Positions 25,032-34,373 of a DNA stretch of 53,035 nt are shown here, piece after piece. Each line of letters begins with the position of its first letter. The stretch's first letter is position 1. This stretch comes from Sinomonas sp. ASV322. Lineage in GTDB: Bacteria; Actinomycetota; Actinomycetes; Actinomycetales; Micrococcaceae. The notes under the pieces were generated by a model. It ran no database searches. It saw only the letters and a list, made by a program, of their open reading frames with translations, and had not been told where the DNA came from. Position numbers and translations under genes: made by a program. Location of the stretch: positions 1 through 53,035 of the forward strand of contig NZ_JAVFJJ010000022.1 of assembly GCF_030908245.1 (NCBI RefSeq), read 5' to 3'.

Positions 25032-26384
25032 ATGACCGCCACACCATCCCCCACCGCGGTCGGTCCCCGCACCGCCATCCCCCTGGGCGTCCTCGCCCTA
25101 GCGATCGCGATCGTCGCCCAGCTCATCGGCCAGTTCAAGATCAACGTCGGAATCGGCACCCTCGTCATCTTCCCGATGGTGTGGGGCCTCCTGATCGCGC
25201 TCGTGGCGACTGTCCAGAAGTTCAAGCCCGTCCCGGTCGCGGTCCAGCGCGCCGCGGCCGCCCTCTCGGGCATCGCCGTCCTCCTCCTCGTCGCACGGCT
25301 TTCGGTCGACATCGGACCGAGCATCCCCCAGCTGTTCAAGGCCGGGCCCGCGCTGCTCCTCCAGGAGGCGGGGCACATGCTCGGCACGATCGTGCTCGCA
25401 CTCCCCGTTGCCGTGCTGCTCAGGATGGGCCGCGCGACCGTCGGCGCAACGTTCTCGCTCGACCGCGAGCCGGCGTTCGCCATGGTCTCCGCCCGCTTCG
25501 GCTCGAACTCGGACGAGTACCGCGGCGTCCTCGCGATGTACGTGTTCGGAACGATCTTCGGCGCCGTATACATCAGCCTCCTGACCTCGCTCATCGCGAA
25601 CTGGAAGATCTTCGACCCGCTGGCCCTGGCGATGGGCGCCGGCGTCGGCTCGGGGTCGATGATGGCCGCGTCAGTCGCGAGCATCATCGGCGCGTACCCC
25701 GCGAGCGCTTCGTCGATCACGGGCATGGCCGCGGTGTCGAACCTCATCACGGGCCTCATCGGCACGTATGTGGGGATGTACGTCGCGCTCCCGCTTGCGG
25801 ACCGCGTCTACCGGCTCCTGACCCGCACCCCGAAGCCGGCACTGTCGCCGGTCGGCGTGGGCGCCGGCTCGAGCGCGTCCCCCGAGGGGACGGCGCACGA
25901 CGCCGAGAACGCCGCCTTCCGCGCCGAGGCCGCCGAGGCTCACCAGACCGCGAACGTCTCGCTCTGGATCTCGCTGCCGATCCTCACGGTTGTCGGGCTC
26001 GCGACGGCGTTCATCGCGAAGGGCTTCAGCTGGACTCCCGTGGGCGGCTACGCGATCATGCTCGCCATGATGCTCGTGGGCTTCGCCCTCGCACGGCTCA
26101 CGCGCAACAAGGTGCCCGCCGTCATCTGGATCATGACAATCGGCGCGCTGCTCTCGAGCCCGTGGTCGCCGCTCGCGAAGACGATGGCCACGGTCGTCGG
26201 CGGCGTCGACTTCCTGTCGATCGCGACGATCGTCCTCACCGTGGCGGGTCTCTCGCTCGGCAAGGACGTGCACCTCCTGCGGCGCATCGGTTGGCGGATC
26301 ATTCCCGTCGGGCTCGTCGCGGTCACCGCGACGTTCCTCCTCTCGTCCCTCGTCGCGGAGTTCGCCCTCGGCCTGTGGCACTGA
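25032..26384 (+). CDS. DUF3100 family integral membrane protein (putative transporter)
   Basis: This is a 450-residue protein with about 11 to 12 predicted membrane helices and a soluble central loop (about residues 265-310, with GAGSSASPEG). The diagnostic pattern is QEAGHMLGTIVLALPVAVLL and GRATVGATFSLDREPAF, then GAGVGSGSMMAASVASI. DUF3100 proteins are usually encoded next to M20 hydrolases, as here, and are presumed transporters for the hydrolase substrate or product. No biochemical role is known to me. It is the last gene of the RpiR-M20 operon and is followed by a strong hairpin. Confidence 0.85.
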   Translation: MTATPSPTAVGPRTAIPLGVLALAIAIVAQLIGQFKINVGIGTLVIFPMVWGLLIALVATVQKFKPVPVAVQRAAAALSGIAVLLLVARLSVDIGPSIPQLFKAGPALLLQEAGHMLGTIVLALPVAVLLRMGRATVGATFSLDREPAFAMVSARFGSNSDEYRGVLAMYVFGTIFGAVYISLLTSLIANWKIFDPLALAMGAGVGSGSMMAASVASIIGAYPASASSITGMAAVSNLITGLIGTYVGMYVALPLADRVYRLLTRTPKPALSPVGVGAGSSASPEGTAHDAENAAFRAEAAEAHQTANVSLWISLPILTVVGLATAFIAKGFSWTPVGGYAIMLAMMLVGFALARLTRNKVPAVIWIMTIGALLSSPWSPLAKTMATVVGGVDFLSIATIVLTVAGLSLGKDVHLLRRIGWRIIPVGLVAVTATFLLSSLVAEFALGLWH

Positions 26385-26413
26385 TCAAGGCCTCGCCTCT
26401 CACCTGTTGGTCA

Positions 26414-26448
26414 GCTCGGCCCCCGGCGGTTCGCCCCGGGGGCCGAGC
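26414..26448. terminator. Hairpin after the DUF3100 gene
   Basis: A perfect 13-bp inverted repeat (GCTCGGCCCCCGG with its complement, 26414-26426 and 26436-26448) and a 9-nt loop lie 30 bp after the stop. It lacks a T-tract but is the only strong stem in the 172-bp gap and probably ends the operon. Confidence 0.6.
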
Positions 26449-26556
26449 CGTTCCCGGGTGCGCCGCACCGCATCGCCGCGCCGCACGCTCCACCGGCCCC
26501 CGCGCTCTGCGTAGACTGGCGCCAACCGCCAGCCGCACCACGACGTGAGGACCACG

Positions 26557-27414
26557 ATGACCACGACCAGGCCACTCGCCGTGCTCGGAAGCATCAATCT
26601 CGATCTCATCGCGACGGCCCACCGGCTCCCCACGCCGGGCGAGACCATCGGCGGCGGCGTCCTCAGCCGTCAGCCGGGCGGCAAGGGCGCGAACCAGGCC
26701 GCGGCGGCGGCGAGGCTCGACGGCTCGGCGCGCATGATCGGCGCGGTGGGCGACGACGAGGCGGGCCGGGAGATGCTCGCCGCGCTTCGCGCGGCCGGGG
26801 TCGACACGCGCGACGTCACGGTCCGGGACACGCCTACCGGGACCGCCCTCATCGTCGTCGACGCCCACGGCGAGAACCAGATCGTCGTGTGCCCGGGCGC
26901 CAACGCGGAAGCCTCGGTCGACGGCGTCGACCTCCGCTCCGACGAAACCCTCCTGTGCCAGCTCGAGGTGGGGGTCGGCGTCGTCCTCGAGGCCGCTCGC
27001 CGGCACACGGGATTCTTCGCCCTCAATGCGGCGCCTGCCCAGAGCCTGCCGGGCAAGCTCGTCGAACGCTGTGATCTCGTGATCGTCAACGAGTTCGAAT
27101 ATGAGCAGCTTCCCGAGCTCGCCGACGCGCGGCTCGTCGCGGTCACGTACGGAAAGGACGGATCGGCGTTGCTCCGCGAGGGCAAGCTCGCCGCACGCGC
27201 GCCGGGGCGCCCGGCCGCCGTCGTCAACACCATCGGCGCGGGCGACGCGTTCTGCGCGGCCCTCGTCCTCGCGCTCCGCGACGGACTGCCGGACGCGCTG
27301 TCCCTCGCCGTCGCCAACGCTGTCGGTGCCGATGCGGTGGCCCAGGCGTCCTCTCAGCCGGAACTCGCACGCTTGAGCGACTACGTCGCGCGGGCCGAGG
27401 ACTTCGTCAGCTGA
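26557..27414 (+). CDS. rbsK: Ribokinase (PfkB family)
   Basis: This is a 285-residue sugar kinase. PfkB signature 1 is seen as GGKGANQAAAAARL (about residues 46-59) after LGSINLDLIATAHRLPTPGET, and signature 2 as NTIGAGDAFCAAL near residue 225 with the catalytic Asp. It phosphorylates ribose at O-5 if it is a true ribokinase; a related pentose or nucleoside cannot be excluded. The window holds a second PfkB kinase at 37928 (different in sequence), so this one may have a different substrate or serve independently. The start is ATG at 26557 with GAGGA upstream; an in-frame GTG at 26545 is possible. It is not in an operon with transport genes. Confidence 0.88.
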   Translation: MTTTRPLAVLGSINLDLIATAHRLPTPGETIGGGVLSRQPGGKGANQAAAAARLDGSARMIGAVGDDEAGREMLAALRAAGVDTRDVTVRDTPTGTALIVVDAHGENQIVVCPGANAEASVDGVDLRSDETLLCQLEVGVGVVLEAARRHTGFFALNAAPAQSLPGKLVERCDLVIVNEFEYEQLPELADARLVAVTYGKDGSALLREGKLAARAPGRPAAVVNTIGAGDAFCAALVLALRDGLPDALSLAVANAVGADAVAQASSQPELARLSDYVARAEDFVS

Positions 27415-27415
27415 C

Positions 27416-27751
27416 TCATTCGCCCTTCGCCGCGTCCGCGGCATCCTCATGCGGAACGAAGACCCGATCGAGGCTCGTCAGCTTGAGCACGGCCCCGACG
27501 CGCTCGCCGACCTGGGCGAGCCGCAGATCGCCCCCGGCCTCCCTCGCCGCCTTGAGGCAGCCGACGAGCGCCCCGAGCCCGGACGAGTCCATGAATTCGG
27601 TCTTGCGCAGATTCATGACGAGGAGCCGATGACCCCCGGCAATCGCCTCTGCCACCTTGGCCCGCAGCTCGCCCGCGCCCGTGACGTTGAGTCGGCCCTC
27701 GACGACCACCTCCGCGAAGCCGTCGCGCTCCTCGATCCACACCTCAATCAC
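27416..27751 (-). CDS. STAS-domain anti-sigma factor antagonist
   Basis: This is a 111-residue single STAS domain like RsbV/SpoIIAA. The phosphorylation site is in MDSSGLGALVGCL, with Ser57 the likely phosphoacceptor and Asp55 preceding it. The GTG start at 27751 is chosen for AGGAG closely upstream; longer versions add an unrelated leader. In partner switching, such a protein binds an anti-sigma kinase when unphosphorylated, freeing a sigma factor. No cognate kinase or sigma gene is in the window. It is convergent with the ribokinase: the two stops are about 1 bp apart. Confidence 0.9.
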   Translation of the reverse strand: MIEVWIEERDGFAEVVVEGRLNVTGAGELRAKVAEAIAGGHRLLVMNLRKTEFMDSSGLGALVGCLKAAREAGGDLRLAQVGERVGAVLKLTSLDRVFVPHEDAADAAKGE

Positions 27752-27889
27752 GGCACTCCTTCCGACAGGGCCCCGATCGCCGCAGGCACAGCCGCTGTGT
27801 AGCCCGGTTGGGCTACGAGCCACTCACAGCCCCCAGTCAATCACAGCGGCGGGGCATGCCGCGGCCATTGGATCGCGCCGCGGGATGCA

Positions 27890-27923
27890 CGAGGGGCACC
27901 GGCCGCGCGGCCGATGCCCCTCG
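27890..27923. terminator. Bidirectional hairpin 3' of the IPT/TIG gene
   Basis: An outer 9-bp stem (CGAGGGGCA with TGCCCCTCG) encloses the palindrome CGGCCGCGCGGCCG, giving a nearly continuous stem of about 15 bp. It lies between the STAS gene start and the end of the large surface protein and is followed by an AT-richer stretch on the plus side. It probably terminates the minus-strand surface operon. Confidence 0.55.
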
Positions 27924-27947
27924 CTATTCAATTGTTCTCCTGCACGA

Positions 27948-30900
27948 TCAGCGGCTCATGCGCCGCCGAGCGAACAGGAGGAGCCCGGCGCCCACGAGGA
28001 GCAGCCCAATGCCCGCGATCGTGACGACGATCGGCAGGCCACCGCCCGTCATGGCGAGGGAGGCGGCAGACGCCGTCCCGGTGTACGTGTAGGCAGCCGG
28101 AGCCGAAGAGCCTCCGGGTCCCGTCACCACGACGTCTACGCTGCCCGCGGCGTGCGCGGGCATCGTGATTGAGATCGTGCCGTCATTGTTGACTGTGAAC
28201 GGCACTTGCGTCCCATCCACGGTCACGCCGTTCGCGCCAGCAAGGTCCGAGCCGGAGATCACCGCGGTGTTTCCGCCGTCCGCCGGACCGGTATCAGGGT
28301 TGAGGCCCGTGATCGCCGGGGCCGCGACGTAGGCGTAGGCCGTCGCGGGCGACGTGCCGCCGGGCGTCGTGACCGTCACGTCAACCGATCCGACCGCGTG
28401 GGCCGGGCTGAACAACGTGATCGTCCCGTCCGGGTTCACCGTGAACTGCGTGGTGCCCGCCGCCGCGGCGCCCGGCGTGAACGTCGTGCCGCCGAAGTCG
28501 ACCGACGTCGCGCCTCCGAAGTTGGAGCCGGCGACGACGACGGAGGTTCCGCCCGCCGTCGGCCCCTGGTTCGGGGTGAGCGACGCGACCACAGGTGCTG
28601 CGACGAACGTGTACGTCGCGGGACCGGTTGTGCCGCCGGGCGTGGTCACGGTCACGTTCGCTGCGCCGGCCGCGTGGGCCGGGGTGAAGAGCGTGATCGT
28701 CCCGTCCGAGTTCACCGTGAACTGCGTGGTGCCCGCCCCGGCGGTGCCCGGCGTGAACGTCACGCCGCCAAAGACGACCGACATCGCGGCCGCGAGGTTG
28801 GAGCCCGAGAGCGTCACCTGTTGGCCGCCGGCCGCCGGGCCCGCGTTCGGCGAGACGGCGAGGTTCGCCGGCGCCGCGACGTACGTGTACGGTGCGGGCG
28901 ACGTGGTGCCGCCCGATGTCGTGACCGTTACGCTGATGCCGCCAGCCGCGTGGGCCGGGGTGAACAGCGTGATCGTCCCGTTCGGGTTGACCATGAACGA
29001 GGTGTTCCCCGCCGCGGCCGTGCCCGGCGTGAACGCCGTGCCGCCGAAGCTGACCGACGTCGCGCCCGCGAGGTTGTCACCCGAGAGCGTCACCTGCTGG
29101 CCGCCCGCGAGGGGGCCTGCATTCGGGTTGAGCGCGAGGTTCGCTGGGAGCGCCTCGTACGTGTAGGTCGCGGGTGCGCTCGTGCCACCAGGAGTCGTCA
29201 CCGTCACCGGCGCGCCCCCGGCCGCGTGGGCCGGCGTGAACAAGGTGAGCGTCCCATCCGGGTTCGCCGTGAACGAGGTGTTGCCGGCCGCCGCGGCGCC
29301 CGGCGTGAACGTCACGCCGCCGAAGTCGACCGACGTCGCGCCCGCGAGGGCGGTGCCGGAGACGGTGACCTGTTGGCCGCCCGCGACCGGGCCGGCGTTC
29401 GGGGTGAGCCCGACGTTGGCCGGAGCGGCGACGTACGTGTACGGCGCAGGCGCGGTCGTTCCGCCCGGAGTGGTCACGGTCACGGGCACACCGGCGGCCG
29501 CGTGGGCCGGGGTGAAGAGCGTGATCGTCCCGTTCGGGTTCGCCGTGAACGAGGTGTTGCCGGCCGCCGCGGTGCCCGGCGTGAACGCCGTGCCGCCGAA
29601 GTCAACGGCCGTCGCGCCCGTGAGGCCCGTGCCCGAAAGCGTGACCTGCTGGCCGCCCGCCGTCGGACCCTCATTCGGGCTCAGCGTGAGGTTCGCCGGA
29701 GCTGCGACGTAGGTGAACACTCCCGGCCCGCTCGTGCCGCCCGGGGTCGTCACGGTCACGTTGACCGGTCCCGCGGCGTGCGTCGGGGTGGACACGGTGA
29801 GCGTTCCGTTGCCGTTGTCGACGAAGTGGGTCGCGTCCGCCGTCGCGCCCGGAGCCAAGGTCGCCCCGCCCCAGGCGATCGACGTCGCCCCTGCCAGGGC
29901 CGTGCCGGAGAGCGTCACCGATGTGCCGCCTGCCGTTGGGCCTGCATTCGGGCTCAGGGCAAGGTTCGCCGGAGCGGCGACATACGTGTACGGAAGGGGT
30001 GCGCTCGCACCACCCGGGTTCGTGACCGTGACGTTCACGCCACCGGCCGCGTTAGCCGGGGTGAAGAGCGTGAGCGTCCCGTTCGGGTTGACCGTGAACG
30101 AGGTATTCCCCGCCGCCGCCGCGCCCGGCGTGAACGTCGTGCCACCGAAGGCGAGCGACGTTGCCGACGCGAGATCCGAACCGGACACGGTCACCTGCTG
30201 GCCGCCGGCCACCGGGCCCGCATTCGGGCTCAGGGCGAGGCTCGCCGGAGCGGCGACATACGTGTACGTCGCGGGCGCCGAGCTGCCGTTCGCGTTGGTC
30301 ACGACGACGCCGACGGGTCCCGCCGCGTGCGGGTCAGTGACGAGCGTGAGCGTGTTGTTGCCGTTGTCGACGAAATGCGTCGGGTCCGGGATCAGCCCCC
30401 GCGTGTAGGTCGCGCCGCCGAACGTCACCTGCGTTGCCCCGGTGACGTCTGTACCCGAGATGGTGACGGTCTGGCCGCCGCCGACCGGACCCGAGTTCGG
30501 CGCCAGCGAGAGATTCGCCGGGATCGGGAGGAAGGTGAAGGTCGCGGGAGCCGAGACGCCCTGCGGCGTCGTCACCGTGACGTTCACGGGCCCGCTCGCG
30601 TGGGCGGCCGTGACGAAGGTGATGGTCCCGTCGGGGTTGACGACGAACTGGCCCGCCGCGGGCGTTGGCCCGGCAGCCGGGGTGTACGAGGTTCCGGCCA
30701 CGGTCACGGCAGTCGCGCCCGTGAGGTTGAAGCCCGTCATCGTCACGCTGGTTCCGCCGGCCTCAGGCCCCTGGATCGGGGACAGTCCCGAAATCTGGGG
30801 GACGAGACTCCGGACGTTCGGGCCGACTTGGGCCATGCCGAGATCGACCGTGCCGAGGCTTCCGCCGGATCCGAGGGTAGCCCGGACGGCGACTTCCTTG

Positions 30901-32480
30901 TACGTGTAGCCGCCCGTTCCGGGCTCCTGGACGTTGAGCACGACGTTCGCGAGGCTTCCGATGAGCTGCACGGCCGGCTGGAGCGTCGTGCCGAGACCCG
31001 TGATGAGCGGGTCGAGCGCACCGTTCACCGTCGTGACTGCGCTCGCGATGGCCGCTGGGAGCGAGGCCATGAGCAGGGGCTCGAGAAGAATGCCGATCGC
31101 CGGCCCGAGGGTAGAGAGCACCCCGCCGATCAACAACTGGCCATTTGCGTTGAGACCCGCGGTGTTGACGACGACGGGCGGCGTCACGCCAGCGGCGAGC
31201 GACGCGAGTGTGGTGCCGGCGCCTCCGATCGTGACCACTGAGGTGCCCAGCGGACCGTCAATGGGATCTGAGAGCGTGAGCGTGTCCGTGATCGTCACCG
31301 TTGCGCTGTTGATAGCCGCCTGGACCGCGTTGTTCACGTTGGTCTGGAGCTGGTTGAGGATGCTCGTGAGGGTGTTGCCGATGATCGTGATCGTCGCGGC
31401 GTCGAGGACGGGCGAGTTCGGCGCGCGGCCGTTGAGCGGGCCCGTGACCTGAGCGAGGTCCACCGTGACGGTACCGCTCGAGAGGTCGAGCGTCACGCCG
31501 TTCTGCGTGATAGGCACCGCTAGAACCGGCGCAAGCGCGGTCTGCAGGTTGAGCCCCAGATTCACGCTTATGCTCTGCGACACATTGACGCCCAAGTTGT
31601 TCACGATCGTCTGGTTGACCGCCGAGTTGACCGCGGCCGTGATCGTTCCCGTGAGATTGGTCGTGATCGTGCCCTGCGCCGTGTTGGCGGCCGAGTTGAG
31701 CGAGCCGACCAGTCCGCTGATGGCCGGAGAGTGCAGGTTGAGCATTGCACTCGCGACGTTGTAGCCGCGGCAGTTCACGGGCGCCGACAAGTTGGCACAC
31801 GACGCGGCTGGCGGAGCGTTCGGTGCTGTCAGCGCAGCGACGCCGGTGATAGCGCCGAGATGGACGTTCGCGGTGTCGAAGACAGAGCTTCCGCCGAGCT
31901 GCGAGAGGAGCGGCGCGAGGTTGATCGAGGCGTCGGCCGGGAATCCTCCCGAGCCGTTGACGGACACGGCACCGGCGTTGGAGACCGCACCCGATGCGGA
32001 CCTCGACACCCCGAGGTCGTCGCTCTCCGAATACTGGTTGACGGCGCCAATAGTCAGCAGACCGGTGTTGCCGAGCAGCGGAGCGTTGACACCTGCGGCA
32101 AGATTCACGGCGCTCAACGCCGTGAGGTCAAGCGGAACGCTCTGGATGACGGGTGTCGCCGAGCCAGTGTTGACGGTGGCCGCCCCGTTGAGGCTGGCGA
32201 CGGAGTTGAGCGTGCCGGCGCTCGTGAGGAGCGTGCCGCTGAGGAATCTTCCGTTCGACGACGACGAGTCCAGCGGGCTGGCAATGGCCGCGACGCTCGA
32301 TCCCGTCAGGAAGACGGCGGCCGCGGCGATCACGGCTGGCCAGCGCATCCCTCTCTGGGCCCATGGTTGGCCGTGTTGTCCTCGGGTCAGCCTCTCCCCT
32401 CGGGCCGAACCCTTCGTGCTTGACTCGGAGCCGACGTCGAGCCGATGTCGACGCGCTCGCGGCGCAGGCGCAAACCGCAT
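27948..32480 (-). CDS. Giant IPT/TIG-repeat surface protein with LAMTG anchor
   Basis: This is a 1510-residue secreted protein. ATG at 32480 has GAGGGGG just upstream and gives a long basic leader, then a hydrophobic core (PAVIAAAAVFLTGSSVAA) ending AIAS. About residues 75-600 resemble the choice-of-anchor G type of actinobacterial surface domain, with repeated short hydrophobic-Asn segments. Ten IPT/TIG immunoglobulin-like repeats of about 80-90 residues follow, each starting with a pattern like LSPNAGPVAGG and closing near PYTYVAAPANL. The C-terminus has LAMTGGG, a transmembrane helix and RRRMSR, which is a class E sortase signal (LAxTG). It is the last gene of the operon with the signal peptidase and TasA-like protein, suggesting a wall-anchored fibre or adhesin. 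Confidence 0.85.
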   Translation of the reverse strand: MRFAPAPRARRHRLDVGSESSTKGSARGERLTRGQHGQPWAQRGMRWPAVIAAAAVFLTGSSVAAIASPLDSSSSNGRFLSGTLLTSAGTLNSVASLNGAATVNTGSATPVIQSVPLDLTALSAVNLAAGVNAPLLGNTGLLTIGAVNQYSESDDLGVSRSASGAVSNAGAVSVNGSGGFPADASINLAPLLSQLGGSSVFDTANVHLGAITGVAALTAPNAPPAASCANLSAPVNCRGYNVASAMLNLHSPAISGLVGSLNSAANTAQGTITTNLTGTITAAVNSAVNQTIVNNLGVNVSQSISVNLGLNLQTALAPVLAVPITQNGVTLDLSSGTVTVDLAQVTGPLNGRAPNSPVLDAATITIIGNTLTSILNQLQTNVNNAVQAAINSATVTITDTLTLSDPIDGPLGTSVVTIGGAGTTLASLAAGVTPPVVVNTAGLNANGQLLIGGVLSTLGPAIGILLEPLLMASLPAAIASAVTTVNGALDPLITGLGTTLQPAVQLIGSLANVVLNVQEPGTGGYTYKEVAVRATLGSGGSLGTVDLGMAQVGPNVRSLVPQISGLSPIQGPEAGGTSVTMTGFNLTGATAVTVAGTSYTPAAGPTPAAGQFVVNPDGTITFVTAAHASGPVNVTVTTPQGVSAPATFTFLPIPANLSLAPNSGPVGGGQTVTISGTDVTGATQVTFGGATYTRGLIPDPTHFVDNGNNTLTLVTDPHAAGPVGVVVTNANGSSAPATYTYVAAPASLALSPNAGPVAGGQQVTVSGSDLASATSLAFGGTTFTPGAAAAGNTSFTVNPNGTLTLFTPANAAGGVNVTVTNPGGASAPLPYTYVAAPANLALSPNAGPTAGGTSVTLSGTALAGATSIAWGGATLAPGATADATHFVDNGNGTLTVSTPTHAAGPVNVTVTTPGGTSGPGVFTYVAAPANLTLSPNEGPTAGGQQVTLSGTGLTGATAVDFGGTAFTPGTAAAGNTSFTANPNGTITLFTPAHAAAGVPVTVTTPGGTTAPAPYTYVAAPANVGLTPNAGPVAGGQQVTVSGTALAGATSVDFGGVTFTPGAAAAGNTSFTANPDGTLTLFTPAHAAGGAPVTVTTPGGTSAPATYTYEALPANLALNPNAGPLAGGQQVTLSGDNLAGATSVSFGGTAFTPGTAAAGNTSFMVNPNGTITLFTPAHAAGGISVTVTTSGGTTSPAPYTYVAAPANLAVSPNAGPAAGGQQVTLSGSNLAAAMSVVFGGVTFTPGTAGAGTTQFTVNSDGTITLFTPAHAAGAANVTVTTPGGTTGPATYTFVAAPVVASLTPNQGPTAGGTSVVVAGSNFGGATSVDFGGTTFTPGAAAAGTTQFTVNPDGTITLFSPAHAVGSVDVTVTTPGGTSPATAYAYVAAPAITGLNPDTGPADGGNTAVISGSDLAGANGVTVDGTQVPFTVNNDGTISITMPAHAAGSVDVVVTGPGGSSAPAAYTYTGTASAASLAMTGGGLPIVVTIAGIGLLLVGAGLLLFARRRMSR

Positions 32481-32602
32481 ACTTCCCCCTCTCAGGGCGG
32501 GGCTCCCCTTAAGCCCCGCACTGGCTTGGATAGTAGAGATATCTTCTGACATACACAACTCGGGCTCGGCCGCGTTTGTCGCATTGCGCCCTCAGGCGTC
32601 GG

Positions 32603-34369
32603 CTACGGCGCGCCCGCGAGGTAATGCTCGGAAACCTGCGCCGCGCTCAACGCCGAGCTGTACACAGCGGCGTACTGAAGCGAGCCAGTGAAGAAGTTCG
32701 GCAGCAGGAAGGACGTGAGCCCGTCCGCGGTGAGGAGATTCGACGTCGGCCCGCAGCCGATCTCCCAATAGCCCGTCGTGTTCTGCGCGGACGTGACGGC
32801 AGCGTTGGCACCGACGAGGGCGCCGTCCGCGTAGAGGTTCATCCCGACCACCGAGAGCGTTGCGACCACGTGGTGCCACTTGCCGTCGGCGTACGAGGTT
32901 CCCGCGGGACTCGAGGCGATCTGCTGGGTCCCGGGGTTGACGCCGAACACGAGGCGGCCCGAGGGGTCGATGTAGATGTGGCGGTCGGCTTGGGCTCCGC
33001 CGATGCCATGCGCGCTCGAGAAGCCGATGATCTTGCCGTTCGAGGCCGTCGTCGTCGTGAACCACGCCTCGATGCTGAAGACGGCGGGGTTGGTCTGCAC
33101 CGAGCCGGCTGGGGTGTCGAGGCACAGGGGCAGGAGGCCCCCGAACGGGACTGACGCAGCTGGTGTGTCGCGCTGGCAGCCGTGGCTCGCCGTCGGCGTC
33201 ACGCTCGTGGACACCGTGAGGAGCCCGGTGACCCATGTCGAGTAGGAGCCCGTGTAGGAGTGACCGGAAACATCACCCTCGATCGTCCCCGCGGTCCCCA
33301 TCGCGTAGGCAGCGAACGGACTCGCGGTTCCCTGCGCCGCCGCACGGCATGTGAAGAACGTCCGCGATCCCGCCGAATTGACGCTGTCGGCGAGCGTCGC
33401 GCTGAACGTCGCCCGGCTTCCCTGCGTCGCGGATGCGAGGCACACCACGGCGGGCGCGAGCGCGAGGACGACGGCGGCGCTCATCGCGGCGGAGACCGGC
33501 ACCGGCGCGACCGGGCCCCGAGCCGCCGTCGAACGGATAGCATCGCGGCCAGCCCACACGAGCATGAGGACCAGCGGAACGAGGACGACCGCCGCCTCAA
33601 CCACCCAGCCGATCCAGTCCGGGCGAGGCGACGCCGAAAACGCGAAGCTTCCATCGGCGTGCCGCGCCGCCGAATGCACGGTTCCGACCTGGCCCGCGGC
33701 GAGGTCCACAAAGGTCCCGGACTCCGAGGAGACTCGGACCGGCAGGATTCCTGTCGAGACGAAGGTCATGGCGAGCCCGTTGTCTTCGGGCAGGCGCAGC
33801 AGTTCCTGGATTCCGGCAAGGGGCCGCAGCACGAGCAGCGTGGCGGCCACCGCGAACGACTCCCCCACGACCCAGCACGCGCGACGCGCGAGCCGGCCCC
33901 TCACGCGCCACGCGAAGAGGGCGACGACGGCGCTGGCCGCGGCAAGGAGTGGGAGGCCTCGGGCCACCCAGCCGCCGCCATACACCACGGCAACCTCGCG
34001 CCCCAGGATCTGTCCGAGTCTGATGGGCTGCGGGTCAGCGGCACCGTTGATGTCACCCCGAGTTCGGACCGATTCGGGTCCGAACTCAACCATGCGATGC
34101 GTGATCGCCCGGCCTGTGCCGGCCTCACGGTAGGCAATGACGTCGCCAACCCTCAGCTCGTCCAGTGCCGCGACCGGGCGGGTGAGCACGAGCGATCCGA
34201 CGGGCGCGTGCTCACCCATCGAGGGAGTCGTGATGTCGAACCAGCGCCCGCCCCCGGCCCAGAAGCTGAGTGGCACGGCTGCGAGCACTGCGCACAGCAC
34301 TCCGAGGCCAAGCAGAGGGGCGATCACTCGCCGCGGCAGGCACCGACGTCGTCGGCCCGGGATCCCCAT
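32603..34369 (-). CDS. SipW-type signal peptidase I fused to a LamG-like domain
   Basis: This 588-residue protein joins two parts. Residues about 15-160 are an ER/archaeal-type signal peptidase I: a membrane helix, then TTPSMGEHAPVGSLV with Ser50, GDVIAYR, and THRMVEF with His91, forming the Ser-His dyad of SipW; RGDINGAADPQPI follows. After several further membrane helices, the C-terminal 150 residues are a concanavalin-like (LamG) domain with FSIEAWFTT, HIYIDPSGRLVFG and DGKWHHVVATLSVVGMNLYADG. It starts 4 bp after the stop of the TasA-like gene. SipW enzymes process TasA-type proteins in Bacillus, so the neighbour is its probable substrate; the lectin-like domain may hold a glycan or scaffold. 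Confidence 0.85.
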   Translation of the reverse strand: MGIPGRRRRCLPRRVIAPLLGLGVLCAVLAAVPLSFWAGGGRWFDITTPSMGEHAPVGSLVLTRPVAALDELRVGDVIAYREAGTGRAITHRMVEFGPESVRTRGDINGAADPQPIRLGQILGREVAVVYGGGWVARGLPLLAAASAVVALFAWRVRGRLARRACWVVGESFAVAATLLVLRPLAGIQELLRLPEDNGLAMTFVSTGILPVRVSSESGTFVDLAAGQVGTVHSAARHADGSFAFSASPRPDWIGWVVEAAVVLVPLVLMLVWAGRDAIRSTAARGPVAPVPVSAAMSAAVVLALAPAVVCLASATQGSRATFSATLADSVNSAGSRTFFTCRAAAQGTASPFAAYAMGTAGTIEGDVSGHSYTGSYSTWVTGLLTVSTSVTPTASHGCQRDTPAASVPFGGLLPLCLDTPAGSVQTNPAVFSIEAWFTTTTASNGKIIGFSSAHGIGGAQADRHIYIDPSGRLVFGVNPGTQQIASSPAGTSYADGKWHHVVATLSVVGMNLYADGALVGANAAVTSAQNTTGYWEIGCGPTSNLLTADGLTSFLLPNFFTGSLQYAAVYSSALSAAQVSEHYLAGAP

Positions 34370-34373
34370 CGGA

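Noticed and set aside
24107-25765. Minus-strand open frame of 552 codons over the M20 and DUF3100 genes
   Set aside because: It crosses two well-supported plus-strand genes and their repeat-rich gap; composition is that of a shadow.
28300-30800. Regular repeats considered as a CRISPR array or satellite
   Set aside because: The period is about 260-280 bp, in phase with codons, and encodes TIG domains; there are no short direct repeats with unique spacers.
28206-31241. Open frame of 1011 codons on the plus strand opposite the IPT/TIG gene
   Set aside because: It is an Arg-rich antisense shadow caused by GC-biased codons of the repeat protein; it has no family motif, and the minus strand reads clean TIG repeats, a signal peptide and an anchor.
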